A stretch of DNA of 42,088 bases, taken from NCBI GenBank assembly GCA_913053235.1, contig CAJXFT010000009.1, positions 1-42,088 of the forward strand, given 5' to 3'. The translations under genes were made by a program, and so were the position numbers. The stretch comes from an uncultured Alphaproteobacteria bacterium (lineage in GTDB: Bacteria > Pseudomonadota > Alphaproteobacteria > UBA828). How positions within the stretch are numbered: position 1 is the first letter of the stretch; each line of letters begins with the position of its first letter. The notes beneath the pieces were generated by a model. The model saw only the letters and a program-made list of their open reading frames with translations. It had not been told where the DNA came from and ran no database searches. Shown here in pieces: positions 34,709 to 42,088 of the stretch.

Positions 34709-37039
34709 GTGCGTGAAGATGTGGCCGGCGCGGCCATAACCCGCCTGGAGGATGATCGCCTGCTGCGCGGCCAGGGCAGGTTCGTCGACGATTTGGCGCT
34801 CGCCGGGCAGGCGCATGGCTCCGTCCTGCGCAGCCCTCACGCCCATGCCCGCATCCGCGCCATCGACAGCGCCGCCGCCGCCGCCGTGCCGGGGGTTCTG
34901 GCTATCCTCACCGGCGCCGACGCGGACGGCGACGGCATCGGCGGCATTCCCTGCATCGTCGATATTCCGAGCCGCGACGGCACGCCGTGCCGGACGCCGG
35001 AGCGGCCGGTGCTGGCCGGCGATCGGGTGCGTTTCGCCGGCGACCCGGTGGCCTTTGTCGTCGCCGAGACCGAGCAGGCGGCACGCGACGGTGCCGAAGC
35101 GATCGATGTCGCCTATGAGGAACTGCCGGCGCTGATAAATCCGGCCGCGGCGCTGTCGCAAGGCGCGCCGCAACTGCATGACGGCGCGCCGGACAATCTC
35201 TGCATCGATTGGGAAGGCGGCGATGGCGAGGGCGTGGCGCGAATCTTCGCCGGCGCAGCCAAGATCGTGGCGCTGGAAACGCGCAACAACCGCATCGCTC
35301 CGAGCGCCATCGAGCCGCGCGTCGCCATCGGCAGCTATGAGCCGGGCAGCGGCCAATACACCCTCCACACGCCGTCGCAAGGCGTTCACCGCCTGCGCGG
35401 CCTGCTGGCGACGCGCGTCCTGGGCGTGCCGGAAAGCCTGGTGCGGGTGATCACGCCCGATGTCGGCGGCGGCTTCGGCGTGAAATTATGGCTCTATCCC
35501 GAGCATGTCCTGGTGCTGTGGGCGGCGCGGCGCCTGTGCCGGCCGGTCAAATGGCTGGCCAGCCGGGGCGAATCCTTTCTCTCGGACAGGCACGGGCGCG
35601 ACGTCATCGCGCGCGGCGAAATGGCGTTGGACGGCGACGGCCGCATATTGGCGCTCCGCGTCGACAACATCGCCAATTTCGGCGCCTACCCTTCCTATTT
35701 CGCGCCCTACATACCGACCGCCGGCGGCACCCGGGTGCTGCCCGGCCCCTATCGCATCGAGGCCATTCACATGCGCGTGCGCGGCGTCTTTACCAACGCC
35801 GCCCCGGTCGACGCCTATCGCGGCGCCGGGCGGCCGGAAAATCTTTTTCTCGTGCAACGCCTGATCGACATCGCGGCGCGCGAATTCGGTATCGACGGCG
35901 CCGACATGCAGCGCCGCAACCTGGTGCCGGCCGCGGCCATGCCGTACAAAAACACGCTCGGGCAGGTCTATGATTCAGGCGATTTCCCGGCCAATCTGGA
36001 GGACGCCCTGGAAGCCGCCGATTGGTCCGGATTCGCGGCGCGGAAGGAGCGCGCGCGCGGGCGCGGGCGCCTCAGAGGTATCGGCATCACCTGTTATGTC
36101 GATCCGTGCGCCGGCAACCGCGACCAATATGCGAGCCTACGCTTTTCCGCCAGCGGCGCCGTGCAACTGGCTATCGGCACCCAGTCGAGCGGCCAGGGCC
36201 ATGAGACGGCCTTCGCGCAAATCGTCGCCCGGCGCCTCGGTCTCGATGTGGCGCAGGTGCGCGTCCTGCAGGGCGATAGCGACGTCGTGCCGAGCGGCCA
36301 GGGCTCGAGCGGCTCGCGCTCGCTCACCATCGGCGGCAACGCGGCGGCGCTGGCCGCGGCACGCAGTATCGATCGCGGACGCTTCGTCGCCGCTGCCCTG
36401 TTGGAAGCGGACGCCGCCGATATCACCTTCGCGGCCGGCGCCTATGAGGTCGCCGGGACCGACCGGCGCATCGCTTTTGCCGAGGTGCTGAAAGCCTCGT
36501 TCGATCCCGCGCGCGTCCCCGCCGGCCATGATCTGGGCCTCGATGCGCGGGCGCAACCGATGTTACGCGACGTCACCTATCCCAATGGCTGCCATATCTC
36601 CGAGGTCGAAATCGAGCCGGATACCGGGCGCGTCCGCCTCGTCGCCTATATTGCGGTGGACGAATTCGGGCGGGTAATCAACCCGATGCTGGTGGACGGC
36701 CAGGTGCATGGCGCCGTCGCCCAGGGCATCGGCCAGGCTTTGCTCGAAAACAGCCGGTTCGACGAAGACAGCGGCCAGCTGCTGAGCGGCAGTTTCATGG
36801 ATTACGCCGTGCCGCGCGCCGCTGATTTGCCGGCATTCCGCCTGCTGCGAAACGAAATACCGTGCCTCACCAACGCGCTCGGCGTGAAGGGCTGCGGCGA
36901 ATCCGGCGCCACCGTCTCGCCCGCCGCCGTCATCAACGCGGTGGTCGACGCGCTGGCCGAATTCGGCGTGCGCCACATCGACATGCCGGCGACGGCGGAA
37001 AAGGTCTGGCGTTCCATTGAAGCTGGCAAACGCGCGTAA
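34709..37039 (+). CDS. Xanthine dehydrogenase/CoxL-type molybdopterin-binding large subunit (orphan)
   Basis: AAITRLEDDRLLRGQGRFVDDLALAGQAHGSVLRSPHAHARIRAIDSAAA...VGGGFGVKLWLYPEHVLVLWAARRLCRPVKWLASRGESFLSDRHGRD...DAYRGAGRPENLF...GVKGCGESGATVSPAAVINAVVDAL; GTG start. Confidence 0.94.
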   Translation: MREDVAGAAITRLEDDRLLRGQGRFVDDLALAGQAHGSVLRSPHAHARIRAIDSAAAAAVPGVLAILTGADADGDGIGGIPCIVDIPSRDGTPCRTPERPVLAGDRVRFAGDPVAFVVAETEQAARDGAEAIDVAYEELPALINPAAALSQGAPQLHDGAPDNLCIDWEGGDGEGVARIFAGAAKIVALETRNNRIAPSAIEPRVAIGSYEPGSGQYTLHTPSQGVHRLRGLLATRVLGVPESLVRVITPDVGGGFGVKLWLYPEHVLVLWAARRLCRPVKWLASRGESFLSDRHGRDVIARGEMALDGDGRILALRVDNIANFGAYPSYFAPYIPTAGGTRVLPGPYRIEAIHMRVRGVFTNAAPVDAYRGAGRPENLFLVQRLIDIAAREFGIDGADMQRRNLVPAAAMPYKNTLGQVYDSGDFPANLEDALEAADWSGFAARKERARGRGRLRGIGITCYVDPCAGNRDQYASLRFSASGAVQLAIGTQSSGQGHETAFAQIVARRLGLDVAQVRVLQGDSDVVPSGQGSSGSRSLTIGGNAAALAAARSIDRGRFVAAALLEADAADITFAAGAYEVAGTDRRIAFAEVLKASFDPARVPAGHDLGLDARAQPMLRDVTYPNGCHISEVEIEPDTGRVRLVAYIAVDEFGRVINPMLVDGQVHGAVAQGIGQALLENSRFDEDSGQLLSGSFMDYAVPRAADLPAFRLLRNEIPCLTNALGVKGCGESGATVSPAAVINAVVDALAEFGVRHIDMPATAEKVWRSIEAGKRA

Positions 37040-37059
37040 ATCGGCTATTTTCGCAGGCC

Positions 37060-37734
37060 ATGAAACATCCCACCATACGCCCCAGAGATGCCGCCACCCT
37101 CGCGCTCGTACGCCATGACGGCGGGCGCGCCCGGGTGCTCATGGGACAGCGCGGCAAGGAGCAGGCGTTCATGCCGGAGCGCTACGTCTTTCCCGGCGGC
37201 GGCGTCGAGGTTTGCGATCGCTATGTGCACCCGGCCGGCGAAATGCGCGACAATGTCGCTCTTCGCCTGTCGCGCTCCTGCACGCCGGCGCGGGCGCGCT
37301 CCCTGGCGGCGGCGGCGATCCGTGAAACCTTCGAGGAAACCGGCCTCATGCTGGCCGCGCCGAGCGCGGCGCCGCGCGGCAAGGTGCGGGCGGAATGGCG
37401 CGGCTTTCATGAGCAGGGTCTGGCGCCGGCGCTCGACAAGCTCGATTATATTTTCCGCGCCGTGACGCCGCCGGGGTCGCCGCGCCGTTTCAACGCGCGC
37501 TTCTTCATGGCGTTCGCCGACGATCTGCACGGCGAGATCGCCGGCAATGGCGAGCTGCACAATATCGCCTGGGTGCCGATTTCGGAGGCGCTGGAGATGC
37601 ACATCCCGCGCATCACCAGCGTCGTCCTCGGCGAGATAGACCGCCTGCTGCAAGACCCGGCGCCGCGCGAGGCCGCCAAGACCACCCCTTTCGTCCGCCG
37701 CGTCGGCAGGAAATATATTTTGGATGCGGAGTGA
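37060..37734 (+). CDS. NUDIX hydrolase
   Basis: RDAATLALVRHDGGRARVLMGQRGKEQAFMPERYVFPGGGVEV...AAIRETFEETGLML; NUDIX box with a long insertion between the GG and REtxEExG parts. Confidence 0.92.
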   Translation: MKHPTIRPRDAATLALVRHDGGRARVLMGQRGKEQAFMPERYVFPGGGVEVCDRYVHPAGEMRDNVALRLSRSCTPARARSLAAAAIRETFEETGLMLAAPSAAPRGKVRAEWRGFHEQGLAPALDKLDYIFRAVTPPGSPRRFNARFFMAFADDLHGEIAGNGELHNIAWVPISEALEMHIPRITSVVLGEIDRLLQDPAPREAAKTTPFVRRVGRKYILDAE

Positions 37735-37752
37735 CCAGCACCCTGAATAAGT

Positions 37753-37776
37753 CCCTCTTCCCCGAGGGGAAGAGGG
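37753..37776. repeat. Perfect extragenic inverted repeat
   Basis: CCCTCTTCCCC (37753-37763) GA GGAG-side complement GGGGAAGAGGG (37766-37776); a second small hairpin AGCGCGC-AGA-GCGCGCT follows at 37797-37813. Confidence 0.7.
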
Positions 37777-37922
37777 TGGGGAGAAGGGGCGAGCTAAGCG
37801 CGCAGAGCGCGCTCGCAACACCCGGGGGCATCCGCGCTCTTTTGTTTGGCCCCTCAGACGCCGGGCGGTCGCATCCGCTCCCTTGGCTACCTCGTATTAA
37901 CTCGGGCGCGTAGTCACGCTTG

Positions 37923-37945
37923 CCGGAATGCTGGTCGCATTCCGG
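37923..37945. terminator. Stem-loop between convergent NUDIX and Ldh-type genes
   Basis: CCGGAATGC-TGGTC-GCATTCCGG, 9-bp perfect arms, downstream of the minus-strand stop at 37981. Confidence 0.5.
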
Positions 37946-37980
37946 TTGGTGGTGCCGTTTGGAACGCTTGATTTTGGTAC

Positions 37981-39117
37981 TTAGCCAGACGGGGTGCTCG
38001 TGGCGGCACCACGCACCGCTTCTATCTTGTCGGCCGGCATCCCGACATCCTGCGCCGCCTCCAGCAGGCTGTGCCAGGTCGAGCCCGGCAGCGGCACGCC
38101 CTCGGCCATGCGCCGCGCCCGGCTGCGCTCTTCCGCGTCGCCCGGACAGAGCACCTCACCGCCCTCTTCGGCGGGTCGCGCCGAGCGGAAAAACCTCACA
38201 TATTGTTCGAGCTCGGCGGCAAACGCGTTCGCCGTGGCGAGAAATTCCGGCACGATGTAGATCGACAACATGGCATTCGCCAATTGCTCGACGCCGGGTT
38301 TGGAGCAGCCCGAGCCGGTCAGGGCGCCGGCCAGGATCTCGCACATGAAGGCGAGGCCCGAGCCCTTGTGCTCGCCCATGGCGCGGATGGCGCCCGAGCC
38401 GGTGCGCACATCCAAGGGCTGGGTGCTGTCGCTGGTGCCGTAGATCAGCGCCGGGTCGGTGGAAAGCGTGCCGTCGCCATCGATCAGGGAGCCCTCGGGC
38501 AGCGGCTTGCCGCCGCCGAGCGCGTTCAGGACCTTGCCTTCGGCGACGATGGAAGTGGCGAAATCAAGCACCATCGCCGGCCCGTCTTGGCGTGGGATGC
38601 CGATGCAGACCGGGTTGGTCGACATGCGCCGCTCGGCGCCGCCGAACGGCGCGACGAGCAGGCCGAGGCCGGAGGTGTTGACGAAATGAATCGATATCAG
38701 CCCTTGCGCCGCCGCCATCTCGGCCCAATCGCCGATGCGCCCGAGATGGCCGGAGTTGCGCAAGCCGATCAGCGACAACCCGCCCGCTGCCGCCTTCGCC
38801 ATGCCGAGGCGGACGGCCTGCGGCCCGACCGTCTGGCCGAAGCCGTAATTGCCGTCGACCACCGCCAGCACATCGCTTTCGCTGACCATGGTGATTTCCT
38901 GATCGCGCGTGATCTTGCCTTCGTTCAGCCAGTGGAGATAACGCGGCACGCGAATGACGCCGTGGCTTTCATGGCCGGAAAGGTTCGATTCCGTCAGATA
39001 TTCGCCGATGCGCCCGGCCTCGCCGGTGGAACAGCCGGCGGCGGCAAAAATATCGCTGACCAGCCGGCTGAGAATTTCGGCCGGGACGGAGACGGCGCTG
39101 TCCTGGATATTCGCCAT
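37981..39117 (-). CDS. Ldh family (malate/L-lactate dehydrogenase type 2) oxidoreductase
   Basis: NLSGHESHGVIRVPRYLHWLNEGKI...VDGNYGFGQTVGPQAVRLGMAKAAAGGLSLIGLRNSGHLGRIGDWAEMAAAQGLISIHFVNTSG...VLDFATSIVAEGKV...GEHKGSGLAFMCEILAGALTG. Confidence 0.95.
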   Translation of the reverse strand: MANIQDSAVSVPAEILSRLVSDIFAAAGCSTGEAGRIGEYLTESNLSGHESHGVIRVPRYLHWLNEGKITRDQEITMVSESDVLAVVDGNYGFGQTVGPQAVRLGMAKAAAGGLSLIGLRNSGHLGRIGDWAEMAAAQGLISIHFVNTSGLGLLVAPFGGAERRMSTNPVCIGIPRQDGPAMVLDFATSIVAEGKVLNALGGGKPLPEGSLIDGDGTLSTDPALIYGTSDSTQPLDVRTGSGAIRAMGEHKGSGLAFMCEILAGALTGSGCSKPGVEQLANAMLSIYIVPEFLATANAFAAELEQYVRFFRSARPAEEGGEVLCPGDAEERSRARRMAEGVPLPGSTWHSLLEAAQDVGMPADKIEAVRGAATSTPSG

Positions 39118-39123
39118 GCCGGG

Positions 39124-40080
39124 TCAGCTCTTGCCGCGTTCGCGGGCGAGCATTTCCAACAGCGATATCAGCAACTGATCGCGCTCTCCCGTCAAATCCT
39201 CGAGCGAACGGCCGGCCGCTTCGTCTTCGACGCCGGCAATTAATTTCTCCGCCGTCCGGCTCGAGATCGTCGGTGCGCTGCCGAGATCGGCCCACCAGGA
39301 TTCGAGCGCCGGCCCGAAATGCTCGACCGAATGGCGGATGCCGCCGTCGCCGCCGGCGAGGTGAAAAATAAGGTTCGGCCCCATCAGCGCCCAGCGCAGG
39401 CCGGGGCCGTAGGAGACGGCGATATCGATGTCCTCGACGCTGGCCACATCCGTATCGACCAGATGCATCGCCTCGCGCCACATCGCCGCCTGCAAGCGGT
39501 TGGCGAGGTGGCCGGGCACTTCGCGGTTGATGCGGATCGCCTTCTTGCCGCAGCCGTTATAGAAGGCGAGCGCCCAGTCGATCGCTGCGGCGTCGGTTTG
39601 CTCGCCGCCGACGACTTCGACCAGGGGTATGAGATGCGGCGGGTTGAAGGGATGGCCGATGACGTAGCGCGCCGCCGCCTTGCGCCCGGCCTGAAGCTCG
39701 CTGATCAACAGACCCGAAGAGCTCGACGCCATCACCACACCGTCGGCCATGGCATCGTCGAGGCGGCTATATAGCTCGATCTTGAGCTGCTTGTCCTCGG
39801 GGCCGTTCTCCTGCACGAACTGGCTGGAGCGCACCGCCTCCGCCATATCGTCGAAAAACGCCATGCGGCTTTCGTCCGGGGCTTCCGGCGCGCCGAGCCG
39901 GCTGAGGGCGGGCCAGGCGGCGGCGATGAAGGCGCGGCAGCGCGCTTCATATCCGGGCGCCGGGTCCCAGATATTGACGGCCAGGCCGTGGGCCAGGAAA
40001 TAGGCCGCCCAGGAGGCGCCGATGGTGCCGGCGCCGAGGATGGCGACGCGCTCGACCGCGTCGGGTTTTACCAAATTCAT
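39124..40080 (-). CDS. 3-hydroxyacyl-CoA dehydrogenase family NAD-binding protein
   Basis: VERVAILGAGTIGASWAAYFLAHGLAVNIWDPAPGYEAR...VMASSSSGLLISELQAGRKAAARYVIGHPFNPPHLIPLVEVVGGEQT; 3HCDH Rossmann and HPFNP motifs. Confidence 0.95.
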   Translation of the reverse strand: MNLVKPDAVERVAILGAGTIGASWAAYFLAHGLAVNIWDPAPGYEARCRAFIAAAWPALSRLGAPEAPDESRMAFFDDMAEAVRSSQFVQENGPEDKQLKIELYSRLDDAMADGVVMASSSSGLLISELQAGRKAAARYVIGHPFNPPHLIPLVEVVGGEQTDAAAIDWALAFYNGCGKKAIRINREVPGHLANRLQAAMWREAMHLVDTDVASVEDIDIAVSYGPGLRWALMGPNLIFHLAGGDGGIRHSVEHFGPALESWWADLGSAPTISSRTAEKLIAGVEDEAAGRSLEDLTGERDQLLISLLEMLARERGKS

Positions 40081-40108
40081 TTTCGTCTCCCCAATGAATG
40101 TTCAGATT

Positions 40109-41491
40109 TCAGGATACCAGAGCCGCCGCGCTTTCGCCCGCGACGCGGCCCAGCATCACCGCCGTCAGCAACCCGTTGCCGGAGGAATAGCCCCATACCT
40201 CGGGACCCGAGACACCGCAAGCCGCGCCGCCGCCGGCAAACAGATTGGGCAACGCACCGCCGCCCTGGCGCAGCACCCGCGCCGATATGTCGATGGCGAG
40301 CCCGCCCTGGGTGTGGAACAGGGCGGCGCCGACCTTGACCGCGTAATAGGGCGGCGCCAGCGCCGGTTTGTCGTCGAAGCGCCGCCCGAAAGGGTCTTCC
40401 GCCGAACTTCGCGTGAGCGCCAAAGTCTCGCGCAGCGCCGCTTCGGGCAGGCCGAGGGTGCCGGCGAGCGCCGTTTCGTCCGCCGCCCTTTTCACCGCGC
40501 CCGCGGCCTGCGCCTGCCGGTAATCCTCGAACTCCATCGCCAGCGCATGGATACGCGAATCATAAATATCCCACACGGTGCCGCCGGGCTGGGCCAGCAC
40601 GTCGACCGAATGCTCCGAATAGCCGCGGCTCTCATCGGCAAAACGTTTTCCTTCCCCATTGACCTGAATCCCGCCTTCGCGCATTACCGCCCAGGTAATC
40701 AGAATGCCGTGCGGCACCGCCACCGAGGCGTGGCCCTGATAGGCGCCCATATGCCTCGCTTCGGCGCCGAGCGCCTCGCCCCACAGCACCGCATGGCCGC
40801 GATTGCCGGCATGGCCGAAATATTCGGCCTCGGCCATTTCGGGGATGTGCTGGCGCACCATATCCGGATTTCCGCCGAAGCCGTTGCAGGCCAATATCAG
40901 CGCCTCGCAAGCAACCCGCTCGGCGCCGCCGTCGGGGCGGCGAAAGCCGACGCCGCGCACCCGGCCGTCGCCATCGGCGAACAATTCGCTTACCTCGGCG
41001 CCGCACAGGATATCGGCTTGCACGGCTTCGGCGGCGGCCAACAGACGCGCCATCAGCGCGGCACCCGTGCGCTCCGGCACCGCATGCATACGCGCACGGC
41101 TTTGGCCGGTGTAGAGGAAGCCCTCGATCAGGACAAATGGTATGCCGTGCCTGTCGGCCAGCCATTCGAGGGTCGGGCCTGAGCGCCGGCAGCATAGATC
41201 GACGATTGCCGCATCGGCCAAATGCCTGGCCTTCGCCTGGATGTCGCCGGCCATGAGTTCGACGCTGTCTTCAACAGCGCGCTCCCGCTGCCAGCGCGTC
41301 GCGGCGGCCGGAATAAAGCCCGAGGAAAGCCCGGTCGAGCCCGCCGGCAGCGGGTCCTGCTCGAGCACCAGCGCGGCGCTGCCGGCGTCGCCAAGTGTCA
41401 ACGCCGCGGTCAGGCCGCAGGCGCCGCCGCCGATGATAACGACGGGAAATTTCGTCTCGAACGCCACGCCATCGCTGGGCCGCACACGCAT
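40109..41491 (-). CDS. FAD-dependent oxidoreductase (fumarate reductase/KstD-like)
   Basis: FPVVIIGGGACGLTAALTLGDAGSAALVLEQDPLPAGSTGLSSGFIPAAATRWQ...GGLAIDISARVLRQGGGALPNLFAGGGAACGVSG. ATG at 41491; the ORF opens at GTG 41500. Confidence 0.92.
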   Translation of the reverse strand: MRVRPSDGVAFETKFPVVIIGGGACGLTAALTLGDAGSAALVLEQDPLPAGSTGLSSGFIPAAATRWQRERAVEDSVELMAGDIQAKARHLADAAIVDLCCRRSGPTLEWLADRHGIPFVLIEGFLYTGQSRARMHAVPERTGAALMARLLAAAEAVQADILCGAEVSELFADGDGRVRGVGFRRPDGGAERVACEALILACNGFGGNPDMVRQHIPEMAEAEYFGHAGNRGHAVLWGEALGAEARHMGAYQGHASVAVPHGILITWAVMREGGIQVNGEGKRFADESRGYSEHSVDVLAQPGGTVWDIYDSRIHALAMEFEDYRQAQAAGAVKRAADETALAGTLGLPEAALRETLALTRSSAEDPFGRRFDDKPALAPPYYAVKVGAALFHTQGGLAIDISARVLRQGGGALPNLFAGGGAACGVSGPEVWGYSSGNGLLTAVMLGRVAGESAAALVS

Positions 41492-41514
41492 TGTTATCAC
41501 CTTTCACCAACCCT

Positions 41515-42078
41515 ATGCTTGAGCGCCGATCCGAACATGGGAGAGATGCCTTGCGCTTCGAAGGAACCAAGACTTACGTCACCACCGAGGAATTGAACGC
41601 CGGCGTCAATGCGGCGATCACATTACAGCGCCCGCTGCTGGTCAAGGGCGAGCCGGGCACCGGCAAGACCATCCTCGCCGCCGAGATCGCCGGCGCGTTG
41701 GATGCGCCGCTCATCGAATGGCATGTGAAATCCACCACCAAGGCGCAGCATGGCCTCTATGAATATGACGCGGTGGCGCGCCTCAGAGACGGCCAGCTCG
41801 GCGACGAGCGGGTGAACGAAATCTCCAACTACATTTTGCCCGGCAAGTTGTGGCAGGCGTTTGTGCACGAGCAGCGGCCGGTTCTTTTGATCGACGAGAT
41901 CGACAAGGCCGATATCGAATTTCCCAACGATCTTCTGCTCGAACTCGACCGCATGGAATTCCATGTCTACGAGACCAAGGAAACCATCCGCGCCGTGCAC
42001 CGGCCGGTCATCATCATCACCTCGAACAATGAAAAAGAGCTGCCGGACGCCTTCCTGCGGCGCTGTTTCTTCCATTAG
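41515..42078 (+). CDS. MoxR-family AAA+ ATPase, CoxD-like, ending at an in-frame TAG inside the conserved domain
   Basis: LRFEGTKTYVTTEELNAGVNAAITLQRPLLVKGEPGTGKTILAAEIAGALDAPLIEWHVKSTTKAQHGLYEYDAVARLRDGQLGDERV...PVLLIDEIDKADIEFPNDLLLELDRMEFHVYETKETI...ITSNNEKELPDAFLRRCFFH*; the next in-frame codons read I R F. TTG at 41551 is an alternative start. Confidence 0.93.
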   Translation: MLERRSEHGRDALRFEGTKTYVTTEELNAGVNAAITLQRPLLVKGEPGTGKTILAAEIAGALDAPLIEWHVKSTTKAQHGLYEYDAVARLRDGQLGDERVNEISNYILPGKLWQAFVHEQRPVLLIDEIDKADIEFPNDLLLELDRMEFHVYETKETIRAVHRPVIIITSNNEKELPDAFLRRCFFH

Positions 42079-42088
42079 ATCCGCTTCC

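Noticed and set aside
37060-37734. NUDIX box appearing interrupted as possible pseudogene
   Set aside because: The ORF is open throughout, and an insertion between PGGxxE and RExxEE is known in longer NUDIX subfamilies.
1-42088. CRISPR arrays, tRNA or rRNA genes, integrase/phage genes
   Set aside because: No regularly spaced direct repeats, cloverleaf-like or rRNA-like sequence, and no integrase/transposase ORF recognised by reading; a dedicated scan (tRNAscan, CRISPR finder) was not possible.

Overview
This is a 42 kb, high-GC, probably alphaproteobacterial chromosomal window dominated by a patchwork of catabolic operons. From left to right it holds: a partial methyltransferase; rhodanese and DMT transporter genes; a CoA-transferase divergent from a GntR / CitE-like lyase / NTF2-like operon; an isochorismatase-family hydrolase; a class III adenylate cyclase-TPR protein; an intergenic island with two ~160-bp TIR-bounded MITE-like elements; HAD dehalogenase and asparaginase genes; a two-ATPase ABC importer (GlpSTPQV-like architecture) with an extra MalG-type permease; a frameshifted enoyl-CoA hydratase; boxC and boxB (aerobic benzoyl-CoA pathway) without boxA, followed by an OYE/dienoyl-CoA-reductase-type flavoenzyme; a low-GC small membrane-protein gene bracketed by a duplicated OYE 3' end; hyuA/hyuB; a three-subunit molybdenum hydroxylase with a CoxG-like protein; PrpF; fumarate-reductase-like flavoproteins; an orphan CoxL-type subunit; NUDIX; Ldh-type and 3-hydroxyacyl-CoA dehydrogenases; and a CoxD-like MoxR ATPase interrupted by an in-frame TAG at the window edge. 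The strongest observations are: (1) complementary motif degeneration in the two ABC ATPases, implying one consensus and one degenerate ATP site; (2) two adjacent MITE-like elements sharing a CTGTTG(A/C)AAAACT terminal core; (3) an enoyl-CoA hydratase broken by a 13-bp tandem duplication and a TA insertion; (4) the remnant of a duplicated OYE gene; (5) a boxBC cluster lacking boxA beside an OYE with an altered Fe-S cysteine motif; (6) the nonsense codon in the CoxD-like gene. No tRNA, rRNA or CRISPR array was recognised. All family calls come from reading motifs, not from database searches.
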